Source: Bacteroidota bacterium (GTDB lineage: Bacteria; Bacteroidota; Bacteroidia; Palsa-965). Taken from it: a DNA stretch of 45,837 nucleotides. Within the stretch, counting starts at the first letter, position 1, and the number at the start of each line of letters is the position of its first letter. The translations under genes and the position numbers were made by a program. Of the stretch, positions 35,714 through 43,684 are shown in pieces. The notes under the pieces were generated by a model. It was given only the letters and a program-made list of their open reading frames with translations, was not told where the DNA came from and made no database searches. The DNA lies in assembly GCA_003153435.1 (NCBI GenBank), contig PLYR01000129.1, positions 1 to 45,837 of the forward strand. Reading direction: 5' to 3'.

Positions 35714-36373
35714 TCAATTACGGATTAGTTTTCCGGAGGTGGTAAGCACATCATTCCGGTAGAGCTGAACAATATAAATCCCCTTGCTTATTCCTGCCAG
35801 ATTGATGTTTGATTGTTGAGAAACAACTGCTTCAGATAAGATTTCCTGACCTTGCATATTCATAAGTACGAAATGGCAGTCAGACACCGGCTCTTTCCCC
35901 AAATCGAGCATCAGATTATCCTGTGCTGGATTAGGGTAAAGCCTCATAGCTTGTTCTTCGGGAGTGATTGTGGGTATTCCTGCAAAGGAGCAGGTATTGT
36001 AGGTTTTTTTGCAGATCACATTGGAGCCGGTGAGGCTTAGGCTACAACAATAACGAGCCGGAACCCGGAATGAAGTATCACGTGCCGGAAAATTTATAGT
36101 TCCGGTCTTACCCCTTAAAATAACCACACAGCCACAGGTCACGTAGGTAGCCACGGTATCTCCGGCAGGATTCATAATTGCAAAGAAGGTCGGTCCCCAG
36201 GTTTGAGTGGTATCGTGATTGGTAACCATCACAGAAATCAGCTGCGCGTTTGTCTTGCAGGTGAATATACTATCCACAGTCAGATTATCACATGAGTATG
36301 GAGCGATTGTCTGAGCGTTCCAAGCTACCGGAAAAGCAGTGATAAACAATAATATGAGTAGTTTATTCATCAC
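35714..36373 (-). CDS. Secreted protein with type A T9SS sorting domain
   Basis: A 219-residue exported protein with a signal peptide (to about residue 20, WNAQ). A Cys-containing beta-rich middle follows (CDNLTVDSIFTC, CGCVVILRG, YCCSLSLTG, NTCSF). A type A Por-secretion C-terminal domain starts near 145 (MRLYPNPAQDNLMLDL, ISKGIYIVQLYRND, SGKLIRN). It should cross the outer membrane by the type IX system. The function of the middle is not recognisable. It ends the two-gene unit with the papain-like protease 5 bases upstream. Confidence 0.85.
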   Translation of the reverse strand: MMNKLLILLFITAFPVAWNAQTIAPYSCDNLTVDSIFTCKTNAQLISVMVTNHDTTQTWGPTFFAIMNPAGDTVATYVTCGCVVILRGKTGTINFPARDTSFRVPARYCCSLSLTGSNVICKKTYNTCSFAGIPTITPEEQAMRLYPNPAQDNLMLDLGKEPVSDCHFVLMNMQGQEILSEAVVSQQSNINLAGISKGIYIVQLYRNDVLTTSGKLIRN

Positions 36374-36378
36374 TGATC

Positions 36379-38697
36379 TTAGTAAACAATTACTTTTCCA
36401 GTCTTCACATTTTTGGAACCGGTATTCGAGATCTTGTAGAAATAAACTCCTTTGTCTTTTCCACTCAGATCGACAACGCTGGCATTGTTAGCGGTAAGTG
36501 ACTGGAAAACCAATTTACCAACCATATCATAAATCTCTACCATATTTTCACCTTCAAGACCACCCACTGTAAATACTCCTGTGTTCGGGTTTGGGTAAAT
36601 TTTGATAGTTGCGTTAGGCTCGGTGACGTTTTGTATTCCAGTAGCCGTATTGATAGTTCCGGTCACAGCAACTCTTGGGCTCATGCAACCCGGAGCAGCC
36701 ACTACCCAGTCGTAGAAGTAGTAGTAGTAATTCTGAGGAGTGGAGGAAGCATCAGAACCGGTAATCGAAACCAGGTTATTGACGGTATAAGGATAACTAA
36801 CACCGGCGCTATTCCGGTAAAGATCATTCGTTGCGCTTGCGGTAGAAAGTTTGATTGCATAATTATTCTTGGCTGGCAGAGTGATATTCAGAGGCACCAC
36901 GTTTGTTCCTACTGTTGCATTAAAGGCCGCAGAAAGGGCTACTGAATTACCTGCACTATCCAAAATTTCGATCTGGCGACTTCCGGCAGTACCTGCATAA
37001 ATAGTAACAGACTGAAGGATCATTGGACTCAGCACATTAAAGTATAACCTTCTGTCATTGTTTGCTGTGTAATATCCGCCTGCTGCACCTGTTCCTGCAT
37101 TGGTAGGCAGACCTGTATGCTGAGCCGCAGGTGCTGTTGCGTTATCAACATAGTATGTAGTGGTTACATTGAGGTTTGGAGCGTAGGAGGTGCCGGTATT
37201 GACGAGGTTACCTCCGCTTGCAGCATCATACCAGTTTAAGGTATTGGTGCCGGAAGCTGAAAGATTAACCACACCAGGTCCTACCCGTGTTGCACCAGTA
37301 GTGCTTGGACTTGAAAGCAAAGTAACGTTGATCATATTATTATTGGTCACCCCGTTGTTTCCAAAAGCATTAGTAGCCGTAAGTGTTACAGAGAATGCTC
37401 CGGATGTTGTATAAGTATGGGTTGGATTCTGAAGTGCGGAAGTTGTTCCATCTCCAAAATTCCAGAGCCAGGAGGTAGGTTGATTACCCGACTGATCTGT
37501 AAATTGTACCGGTGCACCACAAGTATTATTTAAATCAGAAATAAAACTGGCGGTAGGAGGAAGATTATGATTAATGATTCCTTTATATACAAGGTATTCT
37601 GCACTTGCACCCACTCCGGAGGTTCCGTATGCAATGCGCATGTATCCGTTTTCACCCCAGCTTGAACCCCAGGAGTTCCGGAGGAACCAGCATCCTTGTG
37701 CATCATCCCAGCCACAAAGTACAATGGCATGGTCAATAGAGGTCCCGTCAGAAGAAGAGAATACTCCGCTGGAGTAGTTTTGGAAATTATTGCCTGCATC
37801 GATACCAGCCCATACAGGTCCATAATTGTAAATGGCCTGTTTGATTTGTGCATCGGTTGGATTCGATCCATTCACCTGAGCATGGCTGGTGATTTTTTCA
37901 TGATAAGTATAAGAAGAACCACAAGTTCCGTTAGCGGCAGTATAACCCAGGTCTGCTGCGTAAACACAACCATAAGTCTGAAACATATCATCAGGGCACC
38001 ATCCTCCGCTACATCCGCTGCAAGCTGCATCACAGTTAATGAGCCATTGCTCCGAAAGATTCCGGACATTGCTATCCCAGTAGTTAATCATAGATTCGAA
38101 AGAGCCATTGGCTGCAAATGACCAGCAACTGCCACACTGCCCCTGATCTTTTACAGGAGTCATAATTCCATTAATTCCAGCCACTGTTGGTGCGGTCTGC
38201 CAGTTGAAGCTTGTAGGAAGGGTTGTTAAAGTAGAAGGAGTAGTATTGTTTGTTCTTGCAGAAGAAACGGAGTTGCCCGCAACCGGTACACCGGTATAAG
38301 GACCTGCAGTAATCACTGTTATCGTATAGCTGTCGGTAGCGGAGGCATCTCCCATCCATGGACGCTTATATAGGAATTCCATGACGGAGGTACCTGATGC
38401 AGTTGGGGTATAGTGAAAAGTTTGGGTGCCGGTTCCTCCAGGAGCAGCAGTTACATTATCCGGCGTAAATTCCCAGGATCCGGCTTGAGCCAGTTTGCTG
38501 GTTGATTTGGCGGTACTCTTAAGGTACCATCCGTATCCAGTAGAAGGATGAGCCGGTAATTGGAGTTCCAGGGCCTGGTCTTGAGCAACCTGAACCGTTT
38601 GATGTGCATTATTAGGTGTCAGACGAACATCTTTCTGACTGTACATGCCCATGTATGTGAAGAGGCAAAGTACGCTGAGGGTAAGTTTTCTTTTCAT
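36379..38697 (-). CDS. Secreted papain-family (C1A) protease with N-terminal chagasin-like inhibitor domain, PKD and T9SS type A domain
   Basis: A 772-residue secreted protease. After a signal peptide (to about residue 20) comes a chagasin-type (I42) domain at about 22-130, with HPSTGYGW near 51, GGTGTQTF near 87 and RPW near 112, the three loops known to block papain-like sites. The C1A domain spans about 175-375: oxyanion Gln and catalytic Cys in QGQCGSCWSF, His in DHAIVLCGW, Asn in RNSWGSSWGENGY. No ordinary I29 propeptide is seen. Next are a PKD domain (WLWNFGDGT, about 385-460), an Ig-like region and a type A sorting domain (IYPNPNTGVFTV, KGVYFYKIS). It would be exported by T9SS and digest proteins outside the cell. 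Confidence 0.92.
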   Translation of the reverse strand: MKRKLTLSVLCLFTYMGMYSQKDVRLTPNNAHQTVQVAQDQALELQLPAHPSTGYGWYLKSTAKSTSKLAQAGSWEFTPDNVTAAPGGTGTQTFHYTPTASGTSVMEFLYKRPWMGDASATDSYTITVITAGPYTGVPVAGNSVSSARTNNTTPSTLTTLPTSFNWQTAPTVAGINGIMTPVKDQGQCGSCWSFAANGSFESMINYWDSNVRNLSEQWLINCDAACSGCSGGWCPDDMFQTYGCVYAADLGYTAANGTCGSSYTYHEKITSHAQVNGSNPTDAQIKQAIYNYGPVWAGIDAGNNFQNYSSGVFSSSDGTSIDHAIVLCGWDDAQGCWFLRNSWGSSWGENGYMRIAYGTSGVGASAEYLVYKGIINHNLPPTASFISDLNNTCGAPVQFTDQSGNQPTSWLWNFGDGTTSALQNPTHTYTTSGAFSVTLTATNAFGNNGVTNNNMINVTLLSSPSTTGATRVGPGVVNLSASGTNTLNWYDAASGGNLVNTGTSYAPNLNVTTTYYVDNATAPAAQHTGLPTNAGTGAAGGYYTANNDRRLYFNVLSPMILQSVTIYAGTAGSRQIEILDSAGNSVALSAAFNATVGTNVVPLNITLPAKNNYAIKLSTASATNDLYRNSAGVSYPYTVNNLVSITGSDASSTPQNYYYYFYDWVVAAPGCMSPRVAVTGTINTATGIQNVTEPNATIKIYPNPNTGVFTVGGLEGENMVEIYDMVGKLVFQSLTANNASVVDLSGKDKGVYFYKISNTGSKNVKTGKVIVY

Positions 38698-39300
38698 TAG
38701 ACGTGTGTGTTATAATGTTAGTGTGTGTGGACTAAACAATATCGCTTGCAAAGAAAAAAACGTGTAGGTAATGTTTTATATGATAAGAGAAAGAACGCAG
38801 TCCTGGTTAAAGAATTCCCTTGGTAAAGAGGGAGAAAATGGCAGTGTAATACGTGTGATTCTATCTTGAAATTTCGCAGTGCTCATTCCTCCTCGGAGGA
38901 TTCGCTTTTCGAATGCTTAAAGTAAATGTAAACTATTAAAACTTAAAAAGCAAATTTTTTATGGACCAAATTACAAGTGACAAAAAACGTGTGAACTTTT
39001 TTCTGCGTTTTCAAATTTTCACTTTTCAATGCTTTCTGCGTTTTTTCGGGGCTTAACGATGACACCTGCAAACAACTCTGATTCAGCGTCTTACTATGTG
39101 TATTTGCTAAGGCTTCGCTTGCTTCTTTTCGAAAAAAATAATTCAGAAAACCGAAATGACGATTTTGTTCAATCTGATTTATTCAATGATAAGGGAAGGA
39201 AAATGGTATTATTCCATAATTTTTTTCTAAAGAAAAAGGAATGATTTTTTTGAAGCATGCGCTGTATGCTGCATGTAACACAGGTTTGAGAGCCTTATCA
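38698..39300. other. Long AT-rich intergenic stretch
   Basis: About 600 bases between the protease start and the aldehyde dehydrogenase stop. It probably holds the protease promoter, but I see no exact TAnnTTTG. The open frames here (39029-39244 and onward) are low-complexity and have no support. No RNA, repeat or clear terminator was recognised. Confidence 0.5.
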
Positions 39301-40743
39301 CTACAATTTAATACAAACATTTTTGGGTTCAGTAAAAAAGTCAAATGCTTCAAACCCTCCTTCTCTTCCTACTCCCGATCCTTTCACTCCTCCAAAAGGT
39401 GTCCGGAGGTCACGAAGAAGCCAGCAATTGATCCATACAATTCCTGTATGAAGCTTTCCTGCCAGACGATGAGCACGGGTCAGGTTTTCAGTCCACAGAA
39501 TGGAAGCCAATCCATAAGTACTGGCATTGGCCATCATCAGGGCTTCGGCTTCGGTATCGAAAGGCATGATGGTCACTACCGGTCCGAATATTTCTTCCTG
39601 GTTCGTTCTGCAGTTATAAGGTAATCCTTCAATCACCGTAGGGGCAATAAAATAGCCTCCTTTGTTTTCTCCATCGAGATAAACCCGGTTTCCTCCGCAA
39701 AGCACTTTTCCGCCTTCACTTTTTGCGAGCTCAATACAAGCCAGAATTTTCTCCATATGCTGTTCGGAAACCACTGCACCCATCTTTGTTTTATCATCAG
39801 CCGGGTTACCGACACTCATCTTCGAAGCTTTAGCTACAAAATCAGTTTTGAATTTTTCATAAATACTCCTTTCCACCATTATACGCGAACCGCAGAGGCA
39901 GATCTGACCCTGGTTTGCAAAGGAAGAGTTCATAGTGGTGCGGAGCATGTTTTCATAATTGCAATCGGCAAATATGAGATTCGGATTTTTCCCGCCCAGC
40001 TCGAGCGACAATTTCTTAAACATAGGAGCTGCCACACGGGCTATCTCTGCTCCGGTTTTTGTTCCACCAGTAAAAGAGATGAGGGGTATTTCGGGATGAG
40101 CCGTAATGGCACTTCCGACTTTATGTCCATAGCCATGCACTATATTCAGTACTCCTTTGGGCAAACCCGCTTCTATACAAAGCTCGGAAAGCAGGAAGGC
40201 GGTCATGGGTGTTATTTCAGAGGGTTTGGCTACCACACAGTTTCCGGCAGCCAGAGCAGGTGCTATTTTCCAGGAAAATAAATACAAAGGAAGGTTCCAG
40301 GGGGAGATACACCCTGCCACACCTACCGGATTTCTCAGGGTATAGTTGATGGCTTCCTCTTCCATGGCATGAGCTTCCGAAGCAAAATGAAGGATTCCGG
40401 TTGCATAAAAATGGAAGTTGGCAGCAGCACGCGGGATATCGACTGTCCTTGCCAGAGAAACCGGTTTCCCATTGTCTTTCGATTCGGCTTTTGCCAGACG
40501 TTCCAGGCTTTTATCAATCAGAGAGGAGATTCTTAGTAAAACAGCGGCCCGCTGATCCTTGGGTGTTACTGACCACGAGGGGAACGCAGCTTTTGCTGCT
40601 TCGACCGCAAGTTGTACATCACGCTCGTCGGAATCGGGGAGTAAAGAATAAACCTTTCCGGTGGAAGGGTCATAATTATCAATATATTGTTTGCCTATTG
40701 GCTCGGTTAATTCTCCGTTGATGTAGTTCTGAAGCTTTTGCAT
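39301..40743 (-). CDS. Aldehyde dehydrogenase family protein
   Basis: A 480-residue NAD(P)-dependent aldehyde dehydrogenase. The cofactor and catalytic motifs are complete: SPWNLPLYLFSWKIAPALAA (about 147-166), KPSEITPMTA, SFTGGTKTG, the general base in LELGGKNPN (about 250-258) and the nucleophile Cys in NQGQICLCGSRI (about 280-291). The overall sequence is close to 2-hydroxymuconic or betaine-aldehyde dehydrogenase types, so the substrate is open. The ATG at 40743 is preferred over the TTG at 40749. It stands alone. Confidence 0.92.
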   Translation of the reverse strand: MQKLQNYINGELTEPIGKQYIDNYDPSTGKVYSLLPDSDERDVQLAVEAAKAAFPSWSVTPKDQRAAVLLRISSLIDKSLERLAKAESKDNGKPVSLARTVDIPRAAANFHFYATGILHFASEAHAMEEEAINYTLRNPVGVAGCISPWNLPLYLFSWKIAPALAAGNCVVAKPSEITPMTAFLLSELCIEAGLPKGVLNIVHGYGHKVGSAITAHPEIPLISFTGGTKTGAEIARVAAPMFKKLSLELGGKNPNLIFADCNYENMLRTTMNSSFANQGQICLCGSRIMVERSIYEKFKTDFVAKASKMSVGNPADDKTKMGAVVSEQHMEKILACIELAKSEGGKVLCGGNRVYLDGENKGGYFIAPTVIEGLPYNCRTNQEEIFGPVVTIMPFDTEAEALMMANASTYGLASILWTENLTRAHRLAGKLHTGIVWINCWLLRDLRTPFGGVKGSGVGREGGFEAFDFFTEPKNVCIKL

Positions 40744-40820
40744 GAGCAAAATTACGGTATTTCCAGGGGATTTCTAAAGTGGCTTAGTCACAATATCGAA
40801 TATCCCGCTAACGGACAACA

Positions 40821-40853
40821 AAAAAGCCATTGAACAATGAAGTTTAATGGCCT
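40821..40853 (-). terminator. Intrinsic terminator after the GNAT/49-residue gene pair
   Basis: On the minus strand GCCATT and AATGGC form a stem around a 14-base loop followed by six T. It is 22 bases downstream of the small gene's stop codon. Confidence 0.7.
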
Positions 40854-40874
40854 TGATTAACCAATAGATTCTTT

Positions 40875-41024
40875 TTAAGCTGCTTTGCGATGCTTTGCTT
40901 TTTTTAATTTATTCTTTTGTCTAACCTGTTCAATAAATTCGCCAAGTTCCTTTGCTTCTTTTTTAGTCAGTTTTCCATGTTGAACATACAGGTCAACTTC
41001 CCTGGACTCTGGTTTCAGTTTCAT
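40875..41024 (-). CDS. 49-residue basic protein partnered with the GNAT-like gene
   Basis: A small ORF (ATG 41024 to TAA 40875). The N-terminal half carries ESREVDLYVQHGKLTKKEAK, probably a helix pair, and the C-terminus is strongly basic (KNKLKKAKHRKAA). The gene begins 4 bases after the stop codon of the GNAT-like gene and is followed by a terminator, so the two form a closed two-gene unit. I do not know a named family; small partners of this shape are common behind this type of GNAT gene in Bacteroidota as far as I recall. An antitoxin or stabilising role is possible. Confidence 0.75.
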   Translation of the reverse strand: MKLKPESREVDLYVQHGKLTKKEAKELGEFIEQVRQKNKLKKAKHRKAA

Positions 41025-41028
41025 ATCA

Positions 41029-41544
41029 TTAGTTGTTAAAATATTGATTAATCAGTTTGTTCGCAGCTTCTTCACCAATATACATCCTTTGTCCAAGTGC
41101 AATTTCAGCTCCAAGTGTCTTGTTATAATATAGTTTGAGTGTTGTCTTGGCTTCAAAAGCAACGAAACCTCCAAACCCTAAGTCCTTTGACTTCTTACAG
41201 GCAAACGCAAACATATTACCTCCAACGCCTTCATATAGTTTGTTTTTACCACGATTAAACTTCGCATTTTCAACCAAATTCACGAACACGTATTTCTCTT
41301 CCTGTTTAATTATTAGTGATACGAGTCCCTGAATGATTTTGACATTGTCCTTTATCGTCATTTTATACACTTCACATTTTCTATCGGACAAATCAATGTT
41401 CCAATCGAAAAGCCAATCCTTTTTCTTAATCTCCTTTTTGGATACCTTGTGAAATTCAGTGTCGAAAACATCCCCCGAAAGGGCATTTACTATTGAGTTT
41501 GAAAGTCGGTCAATTTCAATGTCGACTTCTGTTTTTCTGGCCAT
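41029..41544 (-). CDS. GNAT-like acetyltransferase fold protein
   Basis: A 171-residue protein. The second half resembles the GNAT acetyl-CoA-binding core: FVNLVENAKFNRGK, then GVGGNMFAFACKKSKDLGFG, a strand FVAFEAKT and KLYYNKTLGAE, the usual end of the fold. GNAT proteins acetylate small molecules, proteins or, in toxins, aminoacyl-tRNA. The frame is open to 41727, but I start at the ATG at 41544: a TACCTTTA element lies 18 bases ahead, and the family-like N-terminus (KTEVDIEIDRLSNSIVNALS) begins there. The ATG at 41586 is an alternative. The 49-residue gene follows after 4 bases. Confidence 0.72.
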   Translation of the reverse strand: MARKTEVDIEIDRLSNSIVNALSGDVFDTEFHKVSKKEIKKKDWLFDWNIDLSDRKCEVYKMTIKDNVKIIQGLVSLIIKQEEKYVFVNLVENAKFNRGKNKLYEGVGGNMFAFACKKSKDLGFGGFVAFEAKTTLKLYYNKTLGAEIALGQRMYIGEEAANKLINQYFNN

Positions 41545-41713
41545 ATTTCTATCTTTAAAGGTACGAATAATATCGGTTATTTTCATGCAAATATTATTAT
41601 AAGCCCCCTGGAAAACGGGACCGTTGAAAATTAGGCCGAAAGGCTTGACTTTAATACTATAACCTGGGTTACTTGACTTCAACAAGTCTCTTTTCGGGAT
41701 GAAATTCCAGATT

Positions 41714-41817
41714 TTGCTCTGATTCATTTCTGCAAACCCCGTAAATCAGTTAAAGTGAGCGGATGTCCTAAAAAAACCTACCTTGCTCGGCAGGTTTTGT
41801 TTCAGAAAAACCTGAAA
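41714..41817 (+). repeat. Direct repeat copy 1 (left of the acyltransferase)
   Basis: The core 41741-41817 matches 43145-43221 at 70 of 77 positions without gaps. A further 17-base match (TTGCTCTGATTCATTTC) lies just upstream of each core. Inside is a terminator-like inverted repeat (AAACCTACC with GGCAGGTTT, one mismatch in this copy). It lies between the divergent GNAT-like and acyltransferase genes. Confidence 0.9.
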
Positions 41818-41855
41818 TAGAGACAGCCTTTTCTAAACATTCAGCACAACCTGGT

Positions 41856-42938
41856 TTGAAAAAATTAAATTACATTGACAGTTTAAGAGGTCTCGCAATT
41901 TTGGGTGTCGTTGCAACTCATACTGGTCAGCATGTTTCCGGTATGCCTGCCTGGTTAAAGTTCTTTACGGATTATGGAGCATATGGTGTTACATTGTTTT
42001 TTATGGCCTCTGCTTACACGTTATGTTTATCTTCCAGCAGGCGGGCTTCTGAGCATAATTCCACTCTCAAATATTTCGTAAGAAGGTTTTTTCGAATCGC
42101 TCCTCTTTATTATTTGGGAATCGCATTTTATTTCCTATTCTCTATTTTGTTAAATGAATATCACACTGGCACTTACTTTCCAGATTCACAATACACCCTT
42201 TTGAATATTGCAACAAATGTTTTTTTTGTTCACGGTTTTTACAGACCCGCTTACAATTACATTGTTCCCGGCGGATGGTCTATCGGAACGGAAATGGCAT
42301 TTTACTGTGTTTTTCCGATGCTTTCCTATTTCTATGTAAAGATTATTAAGACGAATCTTCAAATCCTGCTGGTGCCGCTTTTTTCTGCAATTATATGTGC
42401 GTTGTTTTGGAGGAGCCTGCCACATATTTTCACCTCAGTCAAACACGATTTTGTTTTTTATTCTTACAATCTTTTTAATCAGCTTCCCGTTTTTCTGACC
42501 GGGATGTCGCTTTTCTATTTCACCGCTAAGTTCCGCTTTAGCCGATTTCATTCCATCGCTGCACTGGTTTTGTTTATTGTCCTTACGTTGATACTGGTGT
42601 TCCGCCCTGTCCCGGATATGACATTTAATACCTTATGTGTCTCCTTGTCTTTTGTTCTGTTGTTCCATCTATTTAAGAATCTTGATTTTTTAAATTTTAA
42701 ACTGCTCCAGAAAATTGGTCAGCTATCTTATTCTATTTATGTTTTTCATTGGATATTTGCCGTTACTCTTACACAGAAAATTGATCACTTGTTGGAAGGC
42801 AATGTTAATGGGATTTTTATTTTTCTGCTCCAATTTGTCATCAATGTCGGATTATCGATACTTGTTGCGCTTGTTACTGAACGGTATATCGAAGAGAAAG
42901 GAATTGGTTTGGGCAGAAAATTGATACAAAGAATATAA
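41856..42938 (+). CDS. Acyltransferase family 3 membrane protein (OafA/YrhL-like)
   Basis: A 360-residue integral membrane acyltransferase with about ten hydrophobic helices. The conserved start YIDSLRGLAILGVVATH holds the family RGLA and the catalytic His. FVRRFFRIAPLYYLGI and GGWSIGTEMAFYCVFP are also typical. Such enzymes move acetyl or other acyl groups onto surface sugars, O-antigen, peptidoglycan or antibiotics. The conserved N-terminus demands the TTG at 41856 as start; the next ATG is 29 codons in and would remove the catalytic region. The gene lies between the two copies of the direct repeat and reads like an inserted cassette. Confidence 0.9.
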   Translation: MKKLNYIDSLRGLAILGVVATHTGQHVSGMPAWLKFFTDYGAYGVTLFFMASAYTLCLSSSRRASEHNSTLKYFVRRFFRIAPLYYLGIAFYFLFSILLNEYHTGTYFPDSQYTLLNIATNVFFVHGFYRPAYNYIVPGGWSIGTEMAFYCVFPMLSYFYVKIIKTNLQILLVPLFSAIICALFWRSLPHIFTSVKHDFVFYSYNLFNQLPVFLTGMSLFYFTAKFRFSRFHSIAALVLFIVLTLILVFRPVPDMTFNTLCVSLSFVLLFHLFKNLDFLNFKLLQKIGQLSYSIYVFHWIFAVTLTQKIDHLLEGNVNGIFIFLLQFVINVGLSILVALVTERYIEEKGIGLGRKLIQRI

Positions 42939-43107
42939 AAGGAAGGGGATTCGTTAAATGAAAGGATGTTGGAGCCGAAGAATAAGTGAAGCAGATCGCC
43001 TCGTTTATCAAGTTACCAAGGAATCTATTATTGTTATCGCCTGCAAGTTTCATTATTGAATCAAAGATTTCGGTGGCTATTAGTAAGCCAAGACGCAATA
43101 CAAATAG

Positions 43108-43221
43108 TTGCTTTGATTCATTTCATCAAATTCTGTAACTCTCTGTAAATCAGTTAAAGTAAGAGGATGTCCTAACAAAACCTACCTTGTACGGTAGGTT
43201 TTGTTTCAGAAAAACCGGAAA
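43108..43221 (+). repeat. Direct repeat copy 2 (right of the acyltransferase)
   Basis: Core 43145-43221, 70/77 identical to copy 1, with the same TTGCTTTGATTCATTTC box upstream but ten extra bases between box and core. The internal hairpin is perfect here: AAAACCTACC and GGTAGGTTTT around TTGTAC, followed by GTTT. It runs straight toward the tRNA-Ser fragment. Confidence 0.9.
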
Positions 43222-43241
43222 AGGAGAGTAAGTGCCTCGTA

Positions 43242-43263
43242 GGTTCGAATCCCTCTCTCTCCG
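43242..43263 (+). pseudogene. 3' fragment of a tRNA-Ser gene (probable attachment-site scar)
   Basis: GGTTCGAATCCC followed by the CT-rich 3' acceptor strand and G matches the T loop, T-stem 3' side, acceptor 3' strand and discriminator of Bacteroidota tRNA-Ser. The matching T-stem 5' side, anticodon arm and D arm are missing: the upstream bases do not pair. A strong terminator follows at once, as after a real tRNA gene. This is the usual look of the duplicated 3' tRNA end left by an integrase. Confidence 0.7.
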
Positions 43264-43269
43264 CTACAT

Positions 43270-43306
43270 GGGATGGGCTTGCAAATTTGCAAGCCCATCC
43301 CTTTTT
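43270..43306 (+). terminator. Perfect 32-bp palindromic terminator after the tRNA-Ser fragment
   Basis: GGGATGGGCTTGCAAA is followed directly by its exact reverse complement and then TTTTT. It is 6 bases past the tRNA fragment and is probably the original tRNA-Ser terminator. Confidence 0.92.
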
Positions 43307-43327
43307 GTTAGCCCCTAAAACCTTTGC

Positions 43328-43510
43328 CAGTTCAGCGACGATGCAGATGGACATGTAAAGAGTTACTTTAAAATTCTGGAGAATAATAGCATGAGTTGGA
43401 TGAATGATGATCCAAGTGAGAATAGAAATTATGGCTTCATTGGATTTTCATGTCCACAGGAAATATTTATTGATTTTTGGATTACCAATGCAGAATATGA
43501 GAAATCGTAA
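43328..43510 (+). pseudogene. C-terminal remnant of an unknown protein
   Basis: A 60-codon open stretch ending at TAA 43508-43510, with natural-looking protein composition (HVKSYFKILENN, NYGFIGFSCPQEIFIDFWIT). An in-frame stop lies at 43316 and there is no good start; the only internal ATG (43391) would give 39 residues. It looks like the tail of a gene cut off near the tRNA-Ser scar. The family is not recognised. Confidence 0.4.
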
Positions 43511-43620
43511 AAGATGCTTTATCGTAACCTATTAGAAACCAACCCAATATTCAATAAGTCCTCCCGATAAAGGTTCGAATTTTTTATCAAGTGGCCCGCG
43601 AGAAGACCCCTGGTTTTTTC

Positions 43621-43657
43621 AAGGTCCCTTTAAACTCAATGTTTAAAGGGACTTTAA
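43621..43657. terminator. Bidirectional terminator between the remnant and the transposase gene
   Basis: GGTCCCTTTAAAC and GTTTAAAGGGACT pair over about 13 bases around a TCAAT loop. T-rich sequence follows on the plus side, and it lies 28 bases after the transposase stop codon read on the minus strand. Confidence 0.75.
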
Positions 43658-43684
43658 TTTTTATGACCTCCAAAGTTTTCATCT

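Noticed and set aside
39029-39624. Open frames between the protease and the aldehyde dehydrogenase
   Set aside because: The first is low-complexity without a promoter; the second lies antisense to the real dehydrogenase gene.
41741-43221. Integron cassette array with attC sites
   Set aside because: GTTAAAG and TCCTAAC in the repeat resemble core sites but are in the wrong order and each differs from the consensus. No integron integrase is seen.
43221-43264. Miniature tRNA formed by GGAGAGT and TCTCTCC as an acceptor stem
   Set aside because: GGAGAG is adjacent to and partly similar to repeat flanking sequence (AGAGAC after copy 1), and no anticodon or D arm exists between the arms, so the pairing is probably coincidental.
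43172-43354. 60-residue minus-strand ORF containing EREGFEPT
   Set aside because: This is the well-known artefact of translating the antisense of a tRNA 3' end; here it covers the tRNA-Ser fragment and its terminator.
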